Positions 8,792 through 17,366 of a DNA stretch of 48,448 nt are shown piece after piece. A program made the position numbers and the translations under genes. The notes under the pieces are model-generated. The model had not been told where the DNA came from and did no database searches. It worked only from the letters and a program-made list of their open reading frames with translations. Each line of letters begins with the position of its first letter. The stretch's first letter is position 1. The DNA is from Gammaproteobacteria bacterium (GTDB taxonomy: Bacteria; Pseudomonadota; Gammaproteobacteria; Steroidobacterales; Foliamicaceae), in the NCBI GenBank assembly GCA_026707445.1, contig JAPOWV010000025.1, positions 1 through 48,448 on the forward strand, in the 5' to 3' direction.

Positions 8792-10419
8792 TGAGCCGGC
8801 ACACCGCGGACCGCATCAGCCAAGTCGTCGATCTCGCCCAATATTTCCGTCTCGATCACACGCAATTCGTCGAGGATTTCGAGCGGATCGCGATGTTCGA
8901 CCTTGGCCCGGTATTGCGGTCGGTGACGGTTAGCGCTTAGGTTGAAGCCGGCACCTCGGACTGCATCGGCTTCCGCGAACCACCATTTCCGGGTCCAGTC
9001 CTTGCCCAAGTCGCGTTCCCGCCATGCCGCCCATCGTGCTTCCCGATCATGGAACGCCTCAATCAGGTGGGGCAGGTCGTCGTCGTCGATGGGCTGGTCG
9101 TGGTTGGCGTCGATCTTAAAACCGTCGTTGTCGGCATGGAGGAACATCACGCGCTCGGTCACACCGCCTTTGCGGAAAACCAGTATTGAAGTCTTGACCC
9201 CGGAATAGGGATTGAACACGCCACCGGGCAAGGACAGCACCGCCTCGATGGTGTTGTTGTCGATCAGCTTCCGCCTTAGTTCCTTATGTGCGCCAGTAGA
9301 ACTGAAAAGTACGCCTTCCGGCACGACCACACCGCAGCGGCCGCCCTCCTTCAGGTGGTTGAGCATGTATTGCAGGAAGAGTAATTCAGTTTGTGCCGTG
9401 CGTCCGATCTTCACGTCCTCGACAATGCGGTCTTTGTCCAGCCGGCCGGAAAACGGTGGATTGGCAAGGATGACGTCGAAGGCGCGCGCCGGAAAGCCGA
9501 GTTCGGCCTTGGTCGCCCGATCGAGAGCGCGCGTTAGTGCGTCGCGTCTCAGAATCCGTACGCGGTCCAGCCCCCGCAGGGTCAGGTTCATGGTGGCGAG
9601 GCGGACCATCTGCGGGTCCACATCGGCACCGTAGAACGTTGCTTCGTGCAACTGCTTCACGGCGTCGCGGCTCAGCATATCGCCGAGGCCTCGCTGGACG
9701 GTCTTGCCCTCCGCATCAATTTCCTCGATCCCGTCGGGCGAAGAATTGGCAAGTCGGATATGGTCCCACGCGCCCACCAGGAAGCCTGCCGTTCCTGCTG
9801 CCGGGTCGTAGATCGTTTCGCCGATCCGAGGATCGACCAGTCTCACGAGGGCGCGAATGACATGGCGTGGCGTGCGAAACTGGCCAAGTTCGCCGGCCTG
9901 CCGGATCTGTCGGAGCACGTGCTCGAACAGATCGCCCTTGGTGTCCGCGTCCACCCGGTCGAGATGCAGGTCGTTCAACTGGCTAACCACTTGGGTGAGT
10001 ACGGTCGGTTCGTCGATGACCAACCGGGCTCCGTCCATGAAATTGGTGACACCGTCTGCCGCGAGTTCGGCGTGGAACGCAAAGACCTCCTCGCGCACCC
10101 AGTTCACCAGTCGCTCACCGTTCAGCGCATGTGCCCAAGACGACCAGCGCAAGAACTCGCGCGGGACGGTCGCGGCGCCTGGTTCGCGGGCGTTGCGCGG
10201 ATCGCGCAGGGTCCATTCGCCTTCGTACGCGCTGGAATATTCGGTCGCTCCTGGTCTTTGCGCCGCACGCACTCGCGCTGCGTCTGCCGCCTCGTACATA
10301 TAGAAATAGATCAGGAAGCTGAGTTGTTCTGCGTTCTGGGCCGGGTTTGGATAGCCGCCGCCGAAGAGATAGTCGCGGATGCGGTCGATGCCGCGCCGAA
10401 GCTTTGGCGTCATGGGCAT
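8788..10419 (-). CDS. hsdM: Type I restriction enzyme adenine methyltransferase subunit
   Basis: HsdM transfers a methyl group from S-adenosylmethionine to the N6 of adenine in the site chosen by HsdS. Motif I is DPAAGTAGFL (about residues 205-214) and the catalytic motif IV is NPPF (about 320-323). The N-terminal helical HsdM domain begins around TPKLRRGIDRIRDYLF. I chose the ATG at 10419 because GGAG lies 10 bases before it and the hsdR stop is 4 bases upstream; an ATG at 10446 in the same frame would overlap hsdR. The product is about 543 residues, normal for HsdM. It is the second gene of the hsdR-hsdM-hsdS-STAND operon. Confidence 0.9.
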   Translation of the reverse strand: MPMTPKLRRGIDRIRDYLFGGGYPNPAQNAEQLSFLIYFYMYEAADAARVRAAQRPGATEYSSAYEGEWTLRDPRNAREPGAATVPREFLRWSSWAHALNGERLVNWVREEVFAFHAELAADGVTNFMDGARLVIDEPTVLTQVVSQLNDLHLDRVDADTKGDLFEHVLRQIRQAGELGQFRTPRHVIRALVRLVDPRIGETIYDPAAGTAGFLVGAWDHIRLANSSPDGIEEIDAEGKTVQRGLGDMLSRDAVKQLHEATFYGADVDPQMVRLATMNLTLRGLDRVRILRRDALTRALDRATKAELGFPARAFDVILANPPFSGRLDKDRIVEDVKIGRTAQTELLFLQYMLNHLKEGGRCGVVVPEGVLFSSTGAHKELRRKLIDNNTIEAVLSLPGGVFNPYSGVKTSILVFRKGGVTERVMFLHADNDGFKIDANHDQPIDDDDLPHLIEAFHDREARWAAWRERDLGKDWTRKWWFAEADAVRGAGFNLSANRHRPQYRAKVEHRDPLEILDELRVIETEILGEIDDLADAVRGVPAQ

Positions 10420-10423
10420 GCCG

Positions 10424-12565
10424 TTACTGCTCCGCAGCGGCGCCACTCTTGGGGCCGCTCCCTGCCTGCCCTTGGCCGAACACCGCCGCGTTGAAACCGG
10501 CGATCAGTCTATCGAGGGATTGCTCGCCGCCGAACACGCGCCGCGCCTGGTCGTAGCCGCCCAGGGCGGCGAACGGGTGTTCGTCGAAATCCCACGCGCC
10601 GAAGGCATCCATCTTCATCGCATCGGCCCCGACGCGGCTTCCGATCAGCCCTGCCCAGCGAGCCTGCTCCGTATTGAATTCGCGATCTCCCCGCCATGCC
10701 TCGAAGCGTACGCGGATCTCGGCGGCGCGTGCCTCGTGTTCCGGCGTGCGCACGATACGACCGTTCGCGTCTAGCGTGAGCCACTCGCGGCTCTCCGGGT
10801 CGATGTGATCGTCCACATCGAGAGTCAATAGCATCCGAGGTGTGGGAGGGCTTGTTGGCCGGTCAACGTCGCGAATCGGCCCGCCCCCGATATCGCTATC
10901 GTCGTCCCCGTGGAAATCAGTCACCCCGACGAAATCGAAGATCGTGAAGCTCTTCTTGCCGATGTGCGGCGCCTTGCGCGTTCCTCGTCCGCGCATCTGC
11001 CGGTAGAGGATGGCGCTGCGCGTGAATCGCGCCATGACGAGGCTCACTACTTCCGGGCAGTCGAAACCCGTATCCAGCATGTTAACGCTGACGAGTATTC
11101 TCGGAAAATCCTCTTCCTTGAAGCGCTTTATGATGGCGCTTGCGTCGGGCGCCGGTCCGCCGCCGACATCGCTCACTACGAAGTCGGCGTAGCGCACGGT
11201 AGGGTGCGGCTTCAAGTCCGCGAAGTGGCTATCGAACATCTCCGCAAGCGTCTCGGCATGCCGCCGGGTCACCGCGAACACGATGGTCTTTCCCAAGGCT
11301 GGCCAGCGTCGGACGCCGTCCCTGCCCATGAAGCCCTTCTCGTGTGCGTCGCGGAACTCGCGCACCAAGGCGCGGTTGCGTTCGGGAATGGTGAACTTGC
11401 GTTCCAGCGCCCTCGGATCCACCGTGATCGAATCCGAATCCGAGAACAGTTCCTCGAACTCCTCCCGTGTTTGCTTGTCCATCGCGGTCCAGTCGAGTTC
11501 GTCGCGGCGAACCGTAAAGCCGTCTTCCGCGGCGGTCTTTACTGTTATCGCCTTGTAGATGCGGTAGGGCACCAAGTGGCCCTCCTTGATGGCCCGGCGC
11601 AACAGGTACTGGAAGGTCGGCTTGCTGAGCTCGAAGAAACGCAGCGTATCGCGCACGAAAAGGCCGTCCTCCGGATCGGGGAGCTGGTTTGCGTCCACCG
11701 TGCAGGGCGTGGCCGTCAGGCCGAGCTGGATCCCGTCGAAGTGCCTAAGCACGCCGCTCCACTTGCCGTAGATTGAGCGATGGCATTCGTCGGTGATGAC
11801 GAGGTCGAAATAGCCCGGCGAGAGATCGCGGTATTCCGCAATCATGGTTTGCAACGTTGCTATCGTGATGCGCTTGGCGCGGTCGAAACCGCGTCCGGGC
11901 CGCAGAACGTGGCAGGGATAGTCCCGCAAATGGTCCGTGAACGCGTCCTCGGCCTGCCGCGCCAGTGCGATTCGGTCAACAAGGAATAGGACACGGGTGA
12001 CGATGCCCGCCGCGAACAATCGCTTGATGAAGGCCGCCGCCGTGCGCGTCTTACCGGTTCCGGTGGCCATTTCGACCAGCAGCTTGCGCCGCCCGTTGGA
12101 GACTTCGGTGGCCAGCGTCTCGATACACTCGATCTGGTAGTCGCGGTCAACGATGCTCCGATCGATAGCAACCGTCGATAGTTCCCGTCGCACCCGACGC
12201 ACTGCGATTCGTCTTTCGAGGTCGTCTTGCGCGTAAAAGCCTGCGATCTTGCGCGCGTGGGCGTCAATCTCCCGATCCAGGAAACGCACCTCCTCGCCGT
12301 TCGACAGGAACACGAAAGGCACGCCGAGTTGTTCCGCGTAGTGCCGCCCCTGATCTTGTGCTGTTATCGGATCAGTGCTCGCCCGCTTAGCCTCCAACGC
12401 TGCCATCGGGCGCCCCTGCCGGTCGCAGAGCACGTAGTCGGACTGCGTGCCGTCCGGTAGCGCGTGCTCGAACAAAACGCTCGAACCATCTAACAGGTGC
12501 CATCCTGCATCCTTGAGTAGCGCGTCGATCTTGGCGCGCGCGAAAGCTTCAGTAGTACCGCTCAT
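10424..12565 (-). CDS. hsdR: Type I restriction enzyme nuclease-translocase subunit
   Basis: HsdR cuts unmodified DNA after ATP-driven translocation. The 713-residue protein has an N-terminal nuclease domain with D43 and E58-x-K60 (ALEAKRAS), then a superfamily 2 helicase motor with Walker A ATGTGKT at 167-173, DECH at 259-262, a GLTATP motif near 284-289 and a QMRGRGTR motif VI in the second RecA lobe. It is shorter than the roughly 1,000 residues of EcoR124-type HsdR and is closer to the EcoEI-type subunit. It is first in the minus-strand operon. Upstream, 71 bases separate it from a ribbon-helix-helix gene on the same strand. The Shine-Dalgarno sequence is weak (GGACGG). Confidence 0.88.
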   Translation of the reverse strand: MSGTTEAFARAKIDALLKDAGWHLLDGSSVLFEHALPDGTQSDYVLCDRQGRPMAALEAKRASTDPITAQDQGRHYAEQLGVPFVFLSNGEEVRFLDREIDAHARKIAGFYAQDDLERRIAVRRVRRELSTVAIDRSIVDRDYQIECIETLATEVSNGRRKLLVEMATGTGKTRTAAAFIKRLFAAGIVTRVLFLVDRIALARQAEDAFTDHLRDYPCHVLRPGRGFDRAKRITIATLQTMIAEYRDLSPGYFDLVITDECHRSIYGKWSGVLRHFDGIQLGLTATPCTVDANQLPDPEDGLFVRDTLRFFELSKPTFQYLLRRAIKEGHLVPYRIYKAITVKTAAEDGFTVRRDELDWTAMDKQTREEFEELFSDSDSITVDPRALERKFTIPERNRALVREFRDAHEKGFMGRDGVRRWPALGKTIVFAVTRRHAETLAEMFDSHFADLKPHPTVRYADFVVSDVGGGPAPDASAIIKRFKEEDFPRILVSVNMLDTGFDCPEVVSLVMARFTRSAILYRQMRGRGTRKAPHIGKKSFTIFDFVGVTDFHGDDDSDIGGGPIRDVDRPTSPPTPRMLLTLDVDDHIDPESREWLTLDANGRIVRTPEHEARAAEIRVRFEAWRGDREFNTEQARWAGLIGSRVGADAMKMDAFGAWDFDEHPFAALGGYDQARRVFGGEQSLDRLIAGFNAAVFGQGQAGSGPKSGAAAEQ

Positions 12566-12636
12566 TCAGCCGTCCAAGGATTGATGAATTCGATGCACAT
12601 ACCTTGGTGTCCAGCAACAGGGGCATCCAGCCAGAC

Positions 12637-12930
12637 TCAGTAGAAGGTCGGCGGTTCGCGCCGGGATTCGCTCGGCGGCAACTCCAGATCCACCCCGCCG
12701 AATGGCTTGAAAAGTTCGTGAATAGCCGTTCCCAGGCCTTTCGAAGGTACGGCCTGTCTCTCTAAAGCCTCAGCAAGAATCCACCGTGCCTCCTCTTCCA
12801 TGGATCGGTGGTTCTCGGCCGCGTTCACACGCAGGCGCGTATTCACATCGTCGTCGAGATTGCGGATTGTGATGCTGACAATGCTCTTGCCCTTAATTGC
12901 CCGAAGTGCGAATTCTAACCACGTTTGCAA
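12637..12930 (-). CDS. Ribbon-helix-helix antitoxin, FitA/VapB-like, without toxin
   Basis: The core SITIRNLDDDVNTRLRVNAA followed by RSMEEEARWIL is typical of FitA/StbC-type ribbon-helix-helix antitoxins that bind DNA as dimers and neutralise PIN-domain VapC/FitB toxins. The frame opens with a TTG at 12930 giving 97 residues. Homologs usually begin at the SITIRNL strand, where only a rare ATT start is available after AAGGG, so the true start is unclear. The partner toxin would be expected immediately downstream, but hsdR follows after 71 bases and no PIN domain is visible. The gene is either an orphan antitoxin or has become a local repressor of the hsd operon; the second is speculation. Confidence 0.6.
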   Translation of the reverse strand: MQTWLEFALRAIKGKSIVSITIRNLDDDVNTRLRVNAAENHRSMEEEARWILAEALERQAVPSKGLGTAIHELFKPFGGVDLELPPSESRREPPTFY

Positions 12931-13196
12931 TGCAACTCTTGCGGTGTAATCAACAGGCTACAGGGAGTGATGGGCGGAAGAGGCTAAGGTCTGAATCACG
13001 TGCGTACCCGGTGACTGCGTCGCCAAACCCAAGCGCAATAACCATCGACCCACGTCCGCAGCTGCGGCGCACAATGGATTTGGACGAGAATCCTGACTCG
13101 CCTGATCGGATTCGAATCAACGGATGGTCGCATGAAGCTCCTGCCCCATCAGTGCATCCATTCGAACAAATTCAATGTGCTTCAATAATGAACGTT
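12931..13196. other. Intergenic stretch between divergent genes, little content
   Basis: No gene with a recognisable product is present here. The only structure seen is a perfect 12-base palindrome, CCGCAGCTGCGG, at 13056-13067. It must contain the promoter for the minus-strand antitoxin/hsd genes, but no convincing hexamer pair could be picked out. Confidence 0.4.
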
Positions 13197-13236
13197 AACT
13201 ATCGTTGACAATAGTTATTAATAGTGAATAAACTAT
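13197..13236 (+). promoter_or_regulatory. Promoter with paired palindromic operators for the S24 repressor
   Basis: A perfect -35 box TTGACA (13205-13210) is spaced 18 bases from TAAACT (13229-13234). Two inverted repeats overlap it: AACTAT-N8-ATAGTT at 13197-13216, surrounding the -35 box, and ATAGT-N6-ACTAT at 13221-13236, covering the -10 box. The half-site with flank, AACTATCG, also recurs as a direct repeat at 13197 and 13231, 34 bases apart. This is the layout expected for autorepression by the S24-type regulator starting at 13264, and transcription would begin only about 20 bases before its ATG. Binding is inferred from position and symmetry. Confidence 0.65.
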
Positions 13237-13263
13237 CGCTGGACGACGCCCCTGCGACAATCT

Positions 13264-13962
13264 GTGATGCAAAATGACCCGGTCCGACAGAAGATCCGCG
13301 ACCTGCTCTGGGAGCGTGGACTCAACATGCGTGCTGCGTCGCTGGCCATCGGCCGCAACGTAAGTTACATGCACGGGTTCTTGGGAAGGGGTATACCCAA
13401 AGTCCTCAGCTACAGAGACGCGGAGAAGCTGGCCGGGGTGCTCGGCTGCAAGGTTGAGGACTTGCGCCACGCCCAACGCCCGCCCACGCGCAAAGGCAGG
13501 GGGCGAAAGCCGCGCAGCCACCAGGCGCCGAAAGGCTCACGCGCGCCGCTCGCCGGTATTCCGGAGGTCGAGGTGGAAGCCTCTGCCGGTTCGGGGGCGC
13601 TCGCCGACGAGCACGTCGCTGAAAAGGCCCGCTGGTTCCTGCCCGAGGGTATGATCCGCTACGAGGGTGGCGCCAACCCGGGGGCGATCTACGTATTGAG
13701 AGTGCGAGGTGAATCCATGGAGCCTGATCTCTCGGAAGGAGATCGGCTGATCATCGACACGTCCAAGCGCACACCCGACACTGGTGAAATGTTCGTGCTG
13801 TGGGACGGCAACGGGCTCGTGGTAAAGCGCGTTGAGCGCGCAGGCGCTGAAGATCACGCACTACAGTTAAAGTCTGCGAACCCCGATTATGCCGACTACA
13901 CCGTACCGGCCATGGACGTGCACATCGTCGGCAAAGTGCTGTGGTCCGTCAGGAAGGTGTGA
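13264..13962 (+). CDS. S24-family (LexA/CI-like) transcriptional repressor
   Basis: The 232-residue protein joins an N-terminal helix-turn-helix (about residues 8-65) to a C-terminal LexA-type peptidase domain. The catalytic pair is visible: S150 in RGESMEPDLSEGD and K187 in GLVVKRVE. A possible self-cleavage Ala-Gly lies at 107-108 (EASAGSG), though in some S24 regulators this motif is not cut. Such proteins repress phage or accessory genes and are released by RecA-stimulated cleavage during DNA damage. It heads a plus-strand run with the next genes 6 bases away or overlapping, and an autoregulatory operator lies before it. I infer that it controls the downstream methyltransferase-nuclease cassette in the way C proteins control type II systems. 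Confidence 0.8.
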   Translation: MMQNDPVRQKIRDLLWERGLNMRAASLAIGRNVSYMHGFLGRGIPKVLSYRDAEKLAGVLGCKVEDLRHAQRPPTRKGRGRKPRSHQAPKGSRAPLAGIPEVEVEASAGSGALADEHVAEKARWFLPEGMIRYEGGANPGAIYVLRVRGESMEPDLSEGDRLIIDTSKRTPDTGEMFVLWDGNGLVVKRVERAGAEDHALQLKSANPDYADYTVPAMDVHIVGKVLWSVRKV

Positions 13963-13968
13963 GAAGAA

Positions 13969-14244
13969 GTGGCGATTACCATCTTCGCTGTCTGCAACGA
14001 GGCATCGCCGGACGTGCTGGCAGATTGGACTCTGATCGTCGACATAGCCCGAAAAGACTGTTTCGTGGTTCCGAAGACCGATCCAATGCCCGGAGACAGC
14101 GCAGTAATCGTGTGCCGAACGGAATCGAGAATGCGGATGTTGCGCGATTACCTTGTCCGCTCCTCACCAATCGCTGACGAAAAAGCGCGAGGGTGTAGTG
14201 CGGAGGTCTCGGGAGTGGCAGCAGGCGGGGTGCAACACCAGTGA
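13969..14244 (+). CDS. Small protein of unknown function in the RM-like operon
   Basis: This frame encodes 91 residues beginning with GTG at 13969, after a GAGAAGAA ribosome binding site and 6 bases after the repressor stop. The first 65 residues (AITIFAVCNEASPDVLADW and following) look like an alternating strand-helix fold; the last 25 are Ala/Gly-rich and may be disordered. No family is recognised. Its stop overlaps the GTG of the methyltransferase gene (GTGA at 14241-14244), so the two are probably translated together. Position suggests an accessory or regulatory subunit, but that is inference from context only. Confidence 0.5.
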   Translation: MAITIFAVCNEASPDVLADWTLIVDIARKDCFVVPKTDPMPGDSAVIVCRTESRMRMLRDYLVRSSPIADEKARGCSAEVSGVAAGGVQHQ

Positions 14245-17200
14245 ATTCCGCGCTTGCACAGCCTTTGTCTGCCCAGTGGAAAGATCGCCTGGACTTGTCC
14301 AACCGCGAAATCCCGGAACTCTATGAGGACCCCGCAGCCGTTGGGCGGAACCCGCATGCGAACGCGATAAGGATGACCCTGGAAGACCTGGGCGCGTCTG
14401 CGGTGTTTTGCGTTCAGGGCGTGCCGACGGTGGTGATTGTCGTGCTTGATGACTATCAACGTGAACGAGTGATCAAATTGCATGGCGCACTATGGAATCA
14501 AGGCTTGGCTGCACTGTTGCTGGTCATTTCGGGCAATACTTTGCGTGCGTTCTCGCTCGCGCGAATTCCACAAAGCGATGATCCGGAGTTCGAAAGCCGA
14601 TGCCTGATCCGTCAGCTCGATGCCGTCGCGGACGGGCTTGCCATCAAGGACTTCATCTACGGCGCGGAGTCCGGTCGTCTGTGGCAGCACCATGCTGATC
14701 ATTTCAAAGCGAGCGAACGGATCGATCAGGTCTTGCTCGACAACCTCTCGGCGTCTCATGCAGCGCTTTGCAGGGATGGTTTACCCGTGGATGCCGCCCA
14801 GGCGCTCCTCATCCAGACGATGTTTGTCGCCTACTTGGAAGATCGAAACATTATCGGACCTGAGTACTTCAGTATCGCTACCGGTGGTGCGTCCGTTACG
14901 TTTCTCGGACTGCTTGAGTCGACAAACGCAACCGGGCTGAATCGGCTGTTCGATAGCTTGCGTGAAGACTTCAACGGAGACTTGTTCGTAGCTCCGTGCT
15001 CGTTCGAGGAAAACGGGCCCCGACCGCGAGTCGTCCAAACGTATTTGCAGACTTTAGCGAGGTTCCGAAGCGGACGCGAAGTCATGGGTGCGACCGGCGG
15101 CCAACTGCGATTTTGGGGTTATGACTTCAAGTACATTCCCATTGAACTGATAAGCGCGGTGTACGACCGTTTCCTTGGCGCACAAACGGCGCAGCGTCGA
15201 GCGCGTGGCGCGTACTACACGCCAATGTTCCTTGCAGATACGGTTATTTCGGCATTGTGGGAAACCCTGCCTGCCAGCACCAAGTCGAAAGGTAAGTTTC
15301 TTGATCCAGCATGCGGCTCGGGAGTATTCCTCGTACGGTCTTTCCAACTCTTGTGCGAACACTGGCGCGAAACCCGCAGATCGCAGACTATACGGTGGGA
15401 CAGTCTGCTTAGGATCCTTTCCCGACTTCGCGGATGCGATGTGAACGCTGGTGCGGTCCGGGTTGCGGTGTTCTCGCTATATGTCGCACTGTTGCAGGAA
15501 GTCGACCCACCGGACATACAGTTGCTTATCAAGCGGGGCAGGCTGCTGCCGGAGTTGTGGGGCCATACTTTGTGCGCGCAGGACTTCTTTCTTGCTTCCG
15601 AGGAGGAATTGCAGGCCGAGGTAATTCTCGGCAACCCACCCTGGTCGAGCCGTCGCGGCGCAGACCGCAACTCGGTGGTTTGGTGTGAAGAAAATCACGT
15701 TCCGATGCCGGGCAGGGAGGACGCTTGGGCATTCGTATGGAAGTCGCTTCGGCATCTGCGGGAGCATGGCGTGGTGAGCTTTCTACTCCCGGCAATGGGC
15801 TTCTTGCACAACCATGCCAAGTATGCGATTGAAGCTCGAAGCCAGCTATTTGCTGACGCACGAATTTTTCGCATCATCAACTTCGCCGATCTGCGGTTCC
15901 AGTTGTTCGAGGGCGCGGTGCGCCCCACGGCGTTGATGATATTTGGCCGCCGGGAGAAGGATGCGCCAGGCTACCGCTTCGACTATTGGGCACCGAAAGC
16001 GGATCTGAATCTGAAAATGCGTCGTACGATCACGCTGAGCAGCGCGGATCGAGGTGCGATCACAACGATGGACCTCCGCGAGGATCCATTCGTTTTCAAG
16101 CGACGTTTATGGATGAGTAACCCCGAAGCCAAGCTATTCAACTATTTGGATACGCTTCCAAAACTCGGTGCCTTGGTCAGCCAGTATCGTAGCGCGTACC
16201 GAAGATTGGAGTTATTTGAGAATCGCTGGGTAGTAGGGAACGGCTTTCAGCCCGTCAAGGAAGACCGACTGGACGATGACGATTATCAACGCCACCAGAG
16301 CGAGATGATTTCGAACATGTCCTATCTGCCGATCCAGGCTTTCCGATCGTTGGCGCAGGATACCTCGCAGCTTCGCGTGTTCGATGAGAGGCAAGACGGG
16401 TTGGTACGCCGAAGGGGGTTTGAGCGCGGTTTCACGGGGCCTCGCGTGCTCGTGCCGCGCGGAATCAGCACCGCGAACCATAGACTTCGCGCCAGCTACC
16501 TTGAGGACCCGCTTACATTCGAAGACATCATCCTTGCCGTTTCGGCGCCTGATCGCGACTCGCACCGAGCGAAGCTCCTGACGGCGCTACTAAATAGCAA
16601 GCTTCTATATTGGTTCGCGTTTCACGGCACGGCGTCGTTCGGTTCGGATAGGCCCGAAATACAACAAGCGGAGCTGCTACGACTTCCGTTCCCGGCTCCC
16701 GAGGATTTTGGGCACGATGTGCGATCTCCAGTTGCGGCTAGTGCGCTCGTGTCACTCATTGACGACGCGATGGCATCGGCAAGAGAGAGTTTCGAATTGG
16801 ATGCAGACGACGATGGGTTGTTGGCCGAACTCGACTCGCACTGCTACAGATATTTCGGTCTGGACGTAGACGAGATCGCCTTGGTCGAGGACTCGGTCGC
16901 CAGCGTGATTCCGAGTGTGCAGCCACACACTGGAAGCTTCGCCGATCTGTGGCGAACGGCGGGACGGGAGGAAAGAGAGAAATATGCGAGCAAACTTTCC
17001 GACAGCATGGCGCAGTGGTTCAGCGACGACATGGCTGTTCGCGTAGAACTTGAGGCGCGAAACAACGACCTCGCGCTCATACACCTACGCTTGGTGGAGC
17101 ACCAGGACTGGGAGGCATACCAAGAACGAAATGACAAAGCCGTAGGAGCAGCACTAGCGCGGCTGGGAGCCCATATGGATGTACCTCTCCCAGGTAATTT

Positions 17201-17366
17201 TCAGTTGGTTCCGGATTTCCGCCTGTTCACCGGAAAGAGTCTCTATCTCGTGAAACCCTTGCAGCGGCGATTCTGGTTGAGGTCTGCCGCCATCGCCGAT
17301 GCGGACGCGATGGCCCTGGATTTGCAGGACGCAGTTCAGTTCGGCAACCTCGGCCACACCGCCTGA
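14241..17366 (+). CDS. N6-adenine DNA methyltransferase, type II/IIG-like, 1,041 residues
   Basis: This large protein has an N-terminal module (about 40-210) of the kind found in Eco57I-like enzymes, including HGALWNQGLAALLLVISGNT and VAYLEDRNIIGPEY. A gamma-class methyltransferase core follows: YYTPMFLAD (325-333), motif I FLDPACGSG (353-361), motif IV NPPW (465-468). A target recognition region probably occupies about 620-830. It methylates adenine in a specific DNA sequence using S-adenosylmethionine. I see no clear nuclease motif in the N-terminus, and a separate PD-(D/E)XK candidate is encoded by the next gene, whose ATG overlaps this stop in TGATG. The GTG start at 14241 overlaps the previous stop. 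Together they look like a two-subunit restriction-modification system. Confidence 0.82.
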   Translation: MNSALAQPLSAQWKDRLDLSNREIPELYEDPAAVGRNPHANAIRMTLEDLGASAVFCVQGVPTVVIVVLDDYQRERVIKLHGALWNQGLAALLLVISGNTLRAFSLARIPQSDDPEFESRCLIRQLDAVADGLAIKDFIYGAESGRLWQHHADHFKASERIDQVLLDNLSASHAALCRDGLPVDAAQALLIQTMFVAYLEDRNIIGPEYFSIATGGASVTFLGLLESTNATGLNRLFDSLREDFNGDLFVAPCSFEENGPRPRVVQTYLQTLARFRSGREVMGATGGQLRFWGYDFKYIPIELISAVYDRFLGAQTAQRRARGAYYTPMFLADTVISALWETLPASTKSKGKFLDPACGSGVFLVRSFQLLCEHWRETRRSQTIRWDSLLRILSRLRGCDVNAGAVRVAVFSLYVALLQEVDPPDIQLLIKRGRLLPELWGHTLCAQDFFLASEEELQAEVILGNPPWSSRRGADRNSVVWCEENHVPMPGREDAWAFVWKSLRHLREHGVVSFLLPAMGFLHNHAKYAIEARSQLFADARIFRIINFADLRFQLFEGAVRPTALMIFGRREKDAPGYRFDYWAPKADLNLKMRRTITLSSADRGAITTMDLREDPFVFKRRLWMSNPEAKLFNYLDTLPKLGALVSQYRSAYRRLELFENRWVVGNGFQPVKEDRLDDDDYQRHQSEMISNMSYLPIQAFRSLAQDTSQLRVFDERQDGLVRRRGFERGFTGPRVLVPRGISTANHRLRASYLEDPLTFEDIILAVSAPDRDSHRAKLLTALLNSKLLYWFAFHGTASFGSDRPEIQQAELLRLPFPAPEDFGHDVRSPVAASALVSLIDDAMASARESFELDADDDGLLAELDSHCYRYFGLDVDEIALVEDSVASVIPSVQPHTGSFADLWRTAGREEREKYASKLSDSMAQWFSDDMAVRVELEARNNDLALIHLRLVEHQDWEAYQERNDKAVGAALARLGAHMDVPLPGNFQLVPDFRLFTGKSLYLVKPLQRRFWLRSAAIADADAMALDLQDAVQFGNLGHTA

